Source of the DNA: Gorillibacterium sp.
GTDB lineage: Bacteria; Bacillota; Bacilli; Paenibacillales; NBRC-103111
Length of the DNA stretch: 7,403 bases
Direction of reading: 5' to 3'
Assembly: GCA_014380705.1 (NCBI GenBank)
Contig: JACMJI010000183.1
Coordinates: forward strand, 1-7,403
In this document: piece by piece, positions 1 through 5,742 of the stretch
Layout of the letters: each line of letters begins with the position of its first letter
Numbering within the stretch: the first letter of the stretch is position 1
The notes under the pieces: generated by a model
What the model saw: the letters and a program-made list of their open reading frames with translations, nothing else
Told to the model about the DNA's origin: nothing
The model's database searches: none
Position numbers and translations under genes: made by a program

Positions 1-2
1 CC

Positions 3-66
3 CTTTGCCCCGCGGGTGTAGAAATAGCGTTCATTTTGATCGCTAAATTCTCCACCGAAGGCCAAA
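3..66. repeat. Imperfect palindromic repeat, copy 1
   Basis: The core is TAGCG at 25-29 facing CGCTA at 41-45, with an inner TCA/TGA pairing and a three-base T loop. Outer arms are weaker: TTTG near the left end faces CAAA near the right end. Positions 1-75 match 115-188 as an imperfect direct repeat, with the same left flank (about 20 of 24 bases identical) and the same AAATTCTCC-type right flank. It belongs to the same family as the next two copies. No gene lies here. Confidence 0.7.
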
Positions 67-74
67 TGGCGGGT

Positions 75-121
75 CAAACGCGGGAAATAGCGCTCATGTT
101 GATCGCTAAATGAACCGTTTG
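75..121. repeat. Imperfect palindromic repeat, copy 2
   Basis: The core TAGCG (88-92) faces CGCTA (104-108), with TCA/TGA pairing around a TGT loop, so it is the same core as copy 1. Its outer arms differ: CAAACG (75-80) pairs perfectly with CGTTTG (116-121). The arm polarity is thus reversed relative to copies 1 and 3, and the arms are shared with those neighbouring copies. Confidence 0.65.
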
Positions 122-181
122 CCCCGCCGGAGCAGAAATAGCGCTCGAAATGAGCGTTAAATTCTCCGCCGGAGGCCAAAT
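117..181. repeat. Imperfect palindromic repeat, copy 3
   Basis: This is the best paired core of the three. TAGCGCTC (139-146) faces GAGCGTTA (152-159) around the loop GAAAT, with one G-T pair. GGAG just outside the core on the left faces CTCC on the right, and TTTG faces CAAA at the ends. The loop sequence differs from copies 1 and 2 while pairing is kept or improved, which suggests that folding, not only sequence, is maintained. The stretch 182-250 after it holds no gene that I can see. Confidence 0.7.
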
Positions 182-250
182 GCGGGTCGGCATTTTTGGC
201 GCCGTGCGTCACCAAAAAAACTGTAGAACGGCAGATGAACTCATATTCCC

Positions 251-285
251 AAGAAAAAAACCCGATGTCGATGATCGACATCGGG
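251..285 (-). terminator. Rho-independent terminator of the THUMP methyltransferase gene
   Basis: CCCGATGTCGAT (261-272) and ATCGACATCGGG (274-285) are exact reverse complements, giving a stem of about 10-11 bp with a realistic small loop. On the minus strand it is followed directly by seven T (plus-strand A 254-260). It starts about 31 bases past the stop codon of the leftward methyltransferase gene. The plus strand lacks a T-run after the stem, so it acts for the leftward gene only. Confidence 0.93.
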
Positions 286-316
286 GATTGGACCCATATT
301 AGTAAACGGCAACGAC

Positions 317-1477
317 CTATTCCTTATCCCGCTCCCGACTAGCAGAGTAAAGGGAGCCTTTACCAAAGAATTGGTAATAATCGCATTCGATTCGGCCGTT
401 GTAGAGCTTGCGTTTCTTGTTCGCTGGACGCCCCATATAGTGCTCAACCTGTTTACTTGGGGTGAGAACGAAGACAGACCAGGTACTGAGATGGATCACT
501 AGAGAGCCAAGTCCATGAAGCGCAATCGTGGCATCGTCTTTGTCGCCGAGCCGTTCACCATATGGCGGATTGGTGATCAGGCAGCCATAGTCACCAACAG
601 GTCTTGCTTTAGCGACAGCTCGCGTCTCAAACTTCATTGCTTTCTCCAGACCGGCACTCTTGGCCGATGCCTCAGCGATTTCAATTGCTGCTGGGTCGAT
701 ATCTGAACCGTTTATTTCTAGCGGAAAATCATCCTTTACGGCATCATAGGCTTCATTTCGTGCATCCTCCCAATGCTTTGGCAAGATGGTAGACCAACGC
801 TCGGATGGGAATGAACGGCGAAGACCAGGTGCAATATTCCACCCGATCATGGCGGCTTCCACCGGGATTGTACCGGAGCCGCAGAATGGATCATAGAAGG
901 GACGATCTGGTGTCCAGCGACTGAGGAGGATCATTGCAGCAGCTAATGTTTCCTTAATTGGCGCTTCTGTTGCCTGCTTGCGGTAGCCCCGCTTATGCAG
1001 GCTGTAGCCAGTTGTATCCAATGTGAGTGTAGCGATATCATTCATCAAGGAAACCTCAATTACATACTTGGGTCCGACTTCTTCGAACCATTCGGTATGG
1101 TAGCGGGATTTCATTTTCTCGACGACTGCTTTTTTGACAATACCCTGACATGCAGGTACGCTGGATAATTGGGATTTATAGGACCTTCCCTGGACAGGAA
1201 ACTCAGCATTCTCCGGAATCCAATCCGGCCAGGGCAGCGCTTTGGTTCCTTCAAATAGCTCATCAAAGGTATGAGCTGTAAACTCCCCAACCTTGATGAG
1301 GACACGGTCAGCTGTGCGCAACCACAGGTTGGCACGGCAGATAGCAAGCTCGTCTCCAATAAAGACGACTCGTCCGTTCTCGACACGCATCTCGGTATAT
1401 CCGAGGCTTTTAATTTCTCTTGCGACGACAGCTTCCAGCCCCATGGGACAGGTGGCAATCAGTTGAATATTGGACAT
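317..1477 (-). CDS. THUMP-domain class I SAM-dependent RNA methyltransferase (YpsC/RlmL N-terminal type)
   Basis: A 386-residue protein, the usual length of the Bacillales YpsC family (COG0116), which corresponds to the N-terminal half of E. coli RlmL, the 23S rRNA m2G2445 methyltransferase. The N-terminal part (about 1-155) is the ferredoxin-like plus THUMP RNA-binding region. The catalytic Rossmann domain follows, with SAM motif I DPFCGSGT (196-203), an acidic SDID loop (258-261) and the catalytic NPPYGERLG motif (303-311), typical of exocyclic-amino base methylation. The C-terminal YNGRIECDYYQFFG stretch is a family signature. The frame is open upstream to 1576, but I chose ATG at 1477 because GGAG (minus strand, plus 1485-1488) lies 7 bases ahead and the family sequence starts at MSNIQLIATCPMG. 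The exact target base is inferred from homology. It ends in a strong terminator and looks monocistronic. An rRNA role is likely; a DNA methylase label, sometimes used for this family, is not supported. Confidence 0.93.
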   Translation of the reverse strand: MSNIQLIATCPMGLEAVVAREIKSLGYTEMRVENGRVVFIGDELAICRANLWLRTADRVLIKVGEFTAHTFDELFEGTKALPWPDWIPENAEFPVQGRSYKSQLSSVPACQGIVKKAVVEKMKSRYHTEWFEEVGPKYVIEVSLMNDIATLTLDTTGYSLHKRGYRKQATEAPIKETLAAAMILLSRWTPDRPFYDPFCGSGTIPVEAAMIGWNIAPGLRRSFPSERWSTILPKHWEDARNEAYDAVKDDFPLEINGSDIDPAAIEIAEASAKSAGLEKAMKFETRAVAKARPVGDYGCLITNPPYGERLGDKDDATIALHGLGSLVIHLSTWSVFVLTPSKQVEHYMGRPANKKRKLYNGRIECDYYQFFGKGSLYSASRERDKE

Positions 1478-1524
1478 GGTACAGCTCCGTTTCTTCTCGT
1501 TCTTGATCTCCAGGTTTTCCACAT

Positions 1525-1553
1525 TTGTGCCGGAGCCTAGAAATTCATACAAT
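1525..1553 (+). promoter_or_regulatory. Candidate sigma-A promoter for the O-methyltransferase gene
   Basis: TTGTGC (1525-1530) is followed after 17 bases by TACAAT (1548-1553), 5 of 6 to the -10 consensus, with a weak -35. The predicted start near 1560 gives a leader of about 70 bases. Its -10 sits 4 bases from the -10 of the opposing candidate promoter, so the two could compete. TATAAC at 1604-1609 is an alternative -10 without a clear -35. Confidence 0.38.
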
Positions 1554-1557
1554 AGAT

Positions 1558-1586
1558 AGTATAGGCAAACACCCACTGGAAAACAA
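1558..1586 (-). promoter_or_regulatory. Candidate sigma-A promoter for the THUMP methyltransferase gene
   Basis: On the minus strand TTGTTT (plus 1581-1586) is followed after exactly 17 bases by TATACT (plus 1558-1563), which matches the -10 consensus at 5 of 6 positions. The -35 is weak (3 of 6). Transcription would start near 1551, giving a leader of about 75 bases before the ATG at 1477. Confidence 0.45.
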
Positions 1587-1631
1587 ATGCTTTTGCAGAA
1601 TCGTATAACAGATTTGAAAGGATGAACCTCA

Positions 1632-2267
1632 ATGAACCATTTAGCCGAAGAACAATATGCGGAGAATATTTATGCCCGGGACGAACAATTGGAGCAAGTA
1701 AAACAATCAATCCGGCACAATGGGATGCCAGAAATATCGGTTTCGCCTGGGTACGGCAGATTACTAACCATTATGGTGAAAATGGCCCAAGCCAAATCCA
1801 TTCTCGAAATTGGTGCACTTGGCGGCTACAGTGGAATCTGCTTGGCCCGCGGGTTAAAGGAAGAAGGTCGGCTGGTTTCGTTGGAGCTAAAAGCCGAATT
1901 TGCTCTGCTCGCCGAACAGAATCTGCAAGCAGCTGGCTTTGGTGATAAGGTTAAATACCGAATAGGAGATGCGCTACATAGTATGGAACAGCTTGCTAAT
2001 GAAGGTGAAACCTTTGATTTCGTCTTTATTGATGCCGATAAGGTTCATGCACCGGAGTATCTAGAATGGTCCATACGTCTTTCCACGCCCGGCGCAATTA
2101 TTATCGGTGATAATACCTTCATGCATGGCAAGACACTCGACCCGAGCTATACTGGGCCAGGTGTTCAGGGTATTCGACGATTTAATGAGCGAGTGGCTGC
2201 TGACCCCCGACTGGAGAGCACACTTATACCCGCTTATGATGGTTTAGTCATTGCCAGGGTAAAGTAA
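1632..2267 (+). CDS. Class I SAM-dependent O-methyltransferase (caffeoyl-CoA OMT-like, COG4122)
   Basis: A 211-residue cytosolic protein, the normal size for the metal-dependent O-methyltransferase family (Methyltransf_3) that includes plant CCoAOMT, bacterial MdmC and Bacillus TrmR (YrrM). An N-terminal ISVSPGYGRLL helix region is followed by SAM motif I LEIGALGGYSG (58-68), an acidic ribose-binding region around SLELK, FIDADK (D134, D136) and GDN (D160, N161). D134, D160 and N161 are the expected divalent-metal ligands. AAAGGA (1617-1622) lies 9 bases before the ATG. Sequence around motif I differs from B. subtilis TrmR (TAIGYS against ALGGYS), so I do not assign the tRNA wobble-uridine role; the substrate may be a small catechol-like molecule or RNA. 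It is divergent from the THUMP methyltransferase and convergent with the MFS gene, so it is probably transcribed alone. Confidence 0.9.
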   Translation: MNHLAEEQYAENIYARDEQLEQVKQSIRHNGMPEISVSPGYGRLLTIMVKMAQAKSILEIGALGGYSGICLARGLKEEGRLVSLELKAEFALLAEQNLQAAGFGDKVKYRIGDALHSMEQLANEGETFDFVFIDADKVHAPEYLEWSIRLSTPGAIIIGDNTFMHGKTLDPSYTGPGVQGIRRFNERVAADPRLESTLIPAYDGLVIARVK

Positions 2268-2284
2268 ATCGTTTGTTGCTTGAT

Positions 2285-3481
2285 TTAGCGGAGTATTTCT
2301 CGCCGGGTCAACAGCACAGCGAATAGGGCTGAAGCAAGAGCGATAAAACCGCCTAAGTAAAACCCGCTTCGCAGCCCATATGATTCATTCAGCCAGCCTG
2401 CGATAAAAGGACCCGCGAACATCCCGACAGAGTATACCGCTTGGTAAAAACCCATAGCCGTTGCCCGTTTGTCCGCATCCGTGTCACGAATGGATAGGCC
2501 AAGAAATAAAGGAAAATGCAGCCCTTGGGCAAAACCATTAAATACTTGCGTCAAGGCCAACAGACCATAAGTGGGCACGACTGGAATCATTAATGTGCAG
2601 ACCGCGCTAAGGAGAAACCCGACGACAATTGTTTTTCCCGAGCCGTACTTGGGTGATATATAGCGCCCGCTAATAAAGTTTGAGATTGCGTGCGGAATCA
2701 TAAAAGCACAAACTAATAGGGTAAGACCTGTCTTGCTGGCTCCAAGAGCCTGAGCCTGAAGCGGTGTAAATCCAAACATCGTGATGAACAAGACGCTATG
2801 GGCCAGAATAGATAAGGTTGAAACAGATAATAGAGTGGGTGTCAACACATCCTTGAGGTTGCGCAAACGGATCGGCTCTCGGACAACACCACCCTGAGGC
2901 TCCTTCACTAGAAAAACCGTTGCAAGCCCGACGATAGCAAACATTGCACCGATCGTGAATAGCGAGCGGTAGCCCCAATGGTCCGCTACCCAGCCGCTTG
3001 CGAGCATGCCGATAAGCTGCCCGAAAGCCGTGATGACGGAGATACTGCCCATGGCGCGAGCAGCATCTTTACTCGCGAAATAGCTGGAGTACAGTACTGT
3101 AAAAGCTACCCATGCGGAAGCAGATACGCCAGCGAGAATGCGAGCGACAAGCGGCCAGGCAAATCCGCTCATCGGAAATACCAAGCAGCTTACCGCCGTG
3201 GCAATCAGACCAAGCATCATGAAGGGCTTACGCTTCATGAACCGATCAGAGGCGATGCCAAGTGGGAGGCGCACAAGCAACTGAACGAAGCCGTAGCTTC
3301 CGAGCACGACGCCGGTGATCCCAAGTGTCAAACCCCGAGATTTAAGGAATTCAGGAAGAACAGGGACATATATGTAGAGCGACGACCAGTACAACAGAGT
3401 AACCATGATAAAGATAACGTGATCCCGTCTTGTTGTGTTTATTGCCGGGACAGAGGATGAAGCAGATATTGCGCTTTTCAT
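2285..3481 (-). CDS. MFS transporter, 12 transmembrane helices, probable exporter
   Basis: A 398-residue, strongly hydrophobic inner-membrane protein of the major facilitator superfamily, with the usual length and the pattern of two six-helix halves. Between predicted helices 2 and 3 is motif A, GIASDRFMKRK (75-85), the cytoplasmic gating loop. A polar N-terminal stretch of about 20 residues precedes helix 1. A hydrophilic segment around 194-212 (KEPQGGVVREP and onward) separates the two halves. GAGGG (plus 3488-3492) lies 6 bases before the ATG and supports this start. Overall it resembles drug or metabolite efflux proteins of the DHA type, but the substrate cannot be read from sequence. No regulator gene is adjacent. 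It stands between the Nudix gene upstream (same strand, 241 bases away, terminator between) and the convergent O-methyltransferase, so it is probably monocistronic. Confidence 0.9.
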   Translation of the reverse strand: MKSAISASSSVPAINTTRRDHVIFIMVTLLYWSSLYIYVPVLPEFLKSRGLTLGITGVVLGSYGFVQLLVRLPLGIASDRFMKRKPFMMLGLIATAVSCLVFPMSGFAWPLVARILAGVSASAWVAFTVLYSSYFASKDAARAMGSISVITAFGQLIGMLASGWVADHWGYRSLFTIGAMFAIVGLATVFLVKEPQGGVVREPIRLRNLKDVLTPTLLSVSTLSILAHSVLFITMFGFTPLQAQALGASKTGLTLLVCAFMIPHAISNFISGRYISPKYGSGKTIVVGFLLSAVCTLMIPVVPTYGLLALTQVFNGFAQGLHFPLFLGLSIRDTDADKRATAMGFYQAVYSVGMFAGPFIAGWLNESYGLRSGFYLGGFIALASALFAVLLTRREILR

Positions 3482-3504
3482 GAATAACCCTCAATTCGCT
3501 TAGG

Positions 3505-3520
3505 AAGTATTCATTTACTT
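3505..3520. promoter_or_regulatory. Short inverted repeat upstream of the MFS gene (operator candidate)
   Basis: AAGTA (3505-3509) and TACTT (3516-3520) form a perfect 5-base dyad with a 6-base centre, 24-39 bases ahead of the MFS start codon. A minus-strand TAAAGT (plus 3517-3522) that could serve as a -10 overlaps it, but there is no convincing -35. In this AT-rich stretch a 5-base dyad can occur by chance. Confidence 0.2.
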
Positions 3521-3555
3521 TAACGCATAAATTATCGAATTGCTATATGGATATA

Positions 3556-3645
3556 TTAGAGTTGGCCATCCAAGAATGACATGCGCTTACTCATGCAAAG
3601 TTAGAGTCGGCCATCCAAAAATGACATGCGCTTATTCATGCAAAG
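3556..3645. repeat. Tandem direct repeat, 2 copies of 45 bases
   Basis: Copy 1 is 3556-3600 and copy 2 is 3601-3645, directly adjacent with 42 of 45 bases identical. The differences are T/C at unit position 8, G/A at 19 and C/T at 36. Each unit contains GGCCATCCAA, ATGACATGCGCTTA and CATGCAAAG, with CATGC twice within the unit. It sits in the 241-base gap 3482-3722 between the MFS and Nudix genes, where I see no convincing gene. The unit length is 15 codons and one plus-strand frame stays open across it, but that frame lacks a ribosome binding site and a recognisable product. Confidence 0.9.
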
Positions 3646-3699
3646 GTAGCGTTAGTCCTTTTGAAGTTGCATCTTCTCTGTATTTTTCTTTCGGATATA

Positions 3700-3734
3700 G
3701 AGAGAAAACCTACCGGAATAACCTATCCGGTAGG
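3700..3734 (-). terminator. Probable intrinsic terminator of the Nudix gene, overlapping its last codons
   Basis: CCTACCGGA (3709-3717) and TCCGGTAGG (3726-3734) pair perfectly over 9 bp around an 8-base loop. On the minus strand the stem is followed by TTTTCTCTCTATAT, a pyrimidine-rich but interrupted tail. The right arm encodes the final Pro-Thr-Gly codons of the Nudix protein and the stop codon lies in the loop. Confidence 0.7.
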
Positions 3735-4169
3735 CTTCTTATTAGCTAAGAACGATTCCATACAGCGTCGCAAAGCCTCTCTTTCCTCTGGAAAACGGAT
3801 CAGCTTGATGGCTTCAACAGCGGGTCTCCATTCGACCTTTGTTACCAGATCAATATCTTGTCGGGCTTCTGGAGAGCCTGCGTAAGCCGTCGCTACAAAA
3901 AAATGAATGCGCAAGCGGAGAATAGGATGACGACGCTCCTTAATTGCTTCTACAATAATCGGTTTCCCAACTGCCAGCTTGACCTGATAGCCGGTTTCCT
4001 CTGCCGTTTCACGGATTGCACATTCTTCATAGGTTTCTCCGGGCTCTACACCGCCTTTAGGAAGACGAGGGTCAGAACGATTGCACAAGTGGATAAGTAG
4101 TACGTGCAGTCCCTCTGGAAGCTCACGAAAGACTACACAGCCAGCAGCTTGCCGTTCCGTAACGGTCAT
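3723..4169 (-). CDS. Nudix hydrolase
   Basis: A 148-residue protein, typical for a single-domain Nudix enzyme that cleaves a nucleoside diphosphate linked to another group. The Nudix box is complete (39-61): G-x5-E-x7-RE-T-A-EE-T-G-Y, with the metal-binding RETAEE core intact. The preceding AAGCVVF strand and RLPKGGVEPGET lead-in resemble Ap4A hydrolase or MutT-like members, so a dinucleoside polyphosphate or damaged nucleotide is a plausible but unproven substrate. Two in-frame ATGs are available. I chose the second, at 4169, because AGGAGG (plus 4177-4182) is 7 bases before it, whereas it is only 1 base before the ATG at 4175. The gene is divergent from the CapA gene, with about 156 bases between starts, and ends inside its own terminator hairpin. 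No clear promoter was found for it. Confidence 0.93.
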   Translation of the reverse strand: MTVTERQAAGCVVFRELPEGLHVLLIHLCNRSDPRLPKGGVEPGETYEECAIRETAEETGYQVKLAVGKPIIVEAIKERRHPILRLRIHFFVATAYAGSPEARQDIDLVTKVEWRPAVEAIKLIRFPEEREALRRCMESFLANKKPTG

Positions 4170-4279
4170 GACCATCCCTCCTGCTACGGATAGATTCCCT
4201 CTTCATGTAACTATATTCGCATGTTTGCCTTAATTATGAGCTTATTTACGTTCATTTATCCCATGTTAGGGTTTGTTTT

Positions 4280-4288
4280 TGCTATAAT
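4280..4288 (+). promoter_or_regulatory. Extended -10 promoter of the capA-like gene
   Basis: TGCTATAAT is a perfect -10 box (4283-4288) with the TG extension one base upstream, the form that can work without a good -35; indeed no TTGACA-like box lies at the right distance. Transcription would start near 4295, giving a leader of about 31 bases. Confidence 0.7.
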
Positions 4289-4309
4289 AGACAAGTCATT
4301 TTGAGTTAA

Positions 4310-4316
4310 AAGGAGG
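4310..4316 (+). promoter_or_regulatory. Strong ribosome binding site of the capA-like gene
   Basis: AAGGAGG, a near-perfect match to the 16S rRNA tail, lies 9 bases before the ATG at 4326 and fixes that start. Confidence 0.85.
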
Positions 4317-4325
4317 TTCTATTCA

Positions 4326-5681
4326 ATGTCAACAAGTCGTTCAAGTCGTAAAGCCAAACACAGAAAATCACGCAGACCTATAGGGTTAGCTCTCATTATT
4401 CTTGTCATAGCTGTGTTGGTTATTATCTGGAGTAAGAACAATCCATTCGGGGAACGGACTCCATCCGAAACGCAAGCCATTGAACAATCCCCTACATTGA
4501 CAATGACAGAATCTGCTTCTGGAGAAGGCAACCCAACACCTGCAGCAACACCATCCATTGAGCCAACGGTTAGTCCTATGATGACGGAGGAACCCTCCCC
4601 TGTGCAATCCGACGAAACAAGTGGAAGCCCTGCAGAAACGGAAAGTGGCGAGAGTCCTGACCAAGGTACAAACAATGGGTCTACAGGAACGGGAACAGCT
4701 GTTATTCCATATGATCCCGGAGTATTTACCGATCCAGAACGAGTTCAGATGACTTTTGTCGGCGACATCCTTTTGGGAAGCACGGTGGAATCCCTACTAG
4801 CAAGCAATGGCTATGATTATCCCTATAAACAAGTGCTTAGTTATTTACAACGTCCGGATTTGACCATAGCTGACTTAGAAACATCCATTACAACGGGGGG
4901 AACCAAGCAGGTAAAGGAGTATGTCTTTCGCTCATCCCCGCTTGTACTCCCAGCTTTTCAAGCGGCAGGCTTCGACCTGGTCAACCTGGCGAATAACCAC
5001 AGTATGGATTATGGACCAGATGGACTGCTCGACACCTTTACTCACTTAGAGAAACAAGGTATTCCTTATGTAGGGGCAGGGCGCAATACAGAGGAAGCAT
5101 TCAGTCCCGTCATTTTGGAGAAAAAGGGGATGAAGATCGCCTTTCTTGGGTTTACAAGAGTTATTCCCGAACAGTCTTGGAAGGCGGGAGTAAGCTCGCC
5201 AGGTCTAGCCGACACCTATAATTATACAGTACCCGTGGAAGCCATCCAAAAAGCTGCAAAGCAAGCTGATCTGGTCGTAGTCATCTCACACTGGGGAGTC
5301 GAGCGCAATGATCTCCCTGAAGCCTATCAGAAGGATCTCGCTAAGCGCTATATTGATGCGGGTGCAGATCTGATCGTTGCAAGTCATCCACATGTTCTGC
5401 AGGGCTTTGAGAGTTATAAGGGAAAATGGATTGCTTATAGCTTAGGCAATTTTATTTTTACAACCAACAACATACCCAAGACTTGGGACAGCATGATCCT
5501 GGAAGCCTCCTGTACGAAGGATGGGGACTGTGCGCTGAATGCTGTTCCTGTGTTGACAAAGGCTGCTCAGCCTAAAGTGATGCTGCCAGAAGCCGCTACG
5601 CAATTGTTCCATCGATTATCCGTTGCATCCTTTGGTGTGAAGCTGCTGGATAATGGCCAGATCGTACGTATGGTAAAATAA
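4326..5681 (+). CDS. CapA family protein (PGA_cap metallophosphatase fold), membrane-anchored
   Basis: A 451-residue protein of the CapA family, named for poly-gamma-glutamate capsule synthesis. A basic N-terminus (1-17, many R/K) precedes one hydrophobic helix (about 19-35) with no lipoprotein cysteine, consistent with a signal anchor placing the rest outside the membrane. Residues about 38-135 form a low-complexity linker rich in S, T, P, E and G. The catalytic-fold domain follows with family motifs in order: FVGDILLG (GD 146-147), ADLETSIT, NLANNHSMDYG (H225), SHWGVE (H322), ASHPHVLQGFE (H354, H356) and AYSLGNFIF. These are the expected metal-site residues of the calcineurin-like fold. No CapB, CapC or CapE gene is in the window, so a capsule role is not established; such stand-alone CapA proteins are common in Bacillales and may act on cell-surface polymers. 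It is followed after 61 bases by the FAH-family gene without a clear terminator. Confidence 0.92.
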   Translation: MSTSRSSRKAKHRKSRRPIGLALIILVIAVLVIIWSKNNPFGERTPSETQAIEQSPTLTMTESASGEGNPTPAATPSIEPTVSPMMTEEPSPVQSDETSGSPAETESGESPDQGTNNGSTGTGTAVIPYDPGVFTDPERVQMTFVGDILLGSTVESLLASNGYDYPYKQVLSYLQRPDLTIADLETSITTGGTKQVKEYVFRSSPLVLPAFQAAGFDLVNLANNHSMDYGPDGLLDTFTHLEKQGIPYVGAGRNTEEAFSPVILEKKGMKIAFLGFTRVIPEQSWKAGVSSPGLADTYNYTVPVEAIQKAAKQADLVVVISHWGVERNDLPEAYQKDLAKRYIDAGADLIVASHPHVLQGFESYKGKWIAYSLGNFIFTTNNIPKTWDSMILEASCTKDGDCALNAVPVLTKAAQPKVMLPEAATQLFHRLSVASFGVKLLDNGQIVRMVK

Positions 5682-5742
5682 TCAATAACCAGGTCCCGGA
5701 ACGTGTTTGCGTAATGGACCATGATGATAGGGAGCTGCCGAA

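Noticed and set aside
1..190. CRISPR-like array
   Set aside because: The units vary in sequence and spacing, are themselves palindromes with overlapping arms, and there are no uniform unique spacers or cas genes.
515..706. Small rightward open frames inside the THUMP methyltransferase gene (also 1271-1540, and a leftward one at 1111-1458)
   Set aside because: They are shadows of a well supported coding frame, with no family resemblance.
1478..1576. Upstream extension of the THUMP methyltransferase frame
   Set aside because: The 33 extra residues do not look like the family, would overlap the promoter region, and the ATG at 1477 has a well spaced GGAG and matches the usual family N-terminus.
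1478..1631. Riboswitch or SAM-box leader in the gap between the two methyltransferase genes
   Set aside because: No set of conserved helices or terminator/antiterminator pair could be recognised, and the leaders are only about 70-75 bases.
3540..3749. Open frame of 69 codons across the 45-base tandem repeat, encoding a duplicated RVGHPxMTCAYSCK peptide
   Set aside because: It starts with TTG, has no ribosome binding site, and its end overlaps the Nudix terminator and coding end. The peptide repeat follows simply from a DNA repeat whose length is a multiple of three.
5692..5720. GGTCC/GGACC inverted repeat between the CapA-like and FAH-family genes as a terminator
   Set aside because: Only 5 bp with a 19-base loop and no T-run, so it is unlikely to stop transcription.
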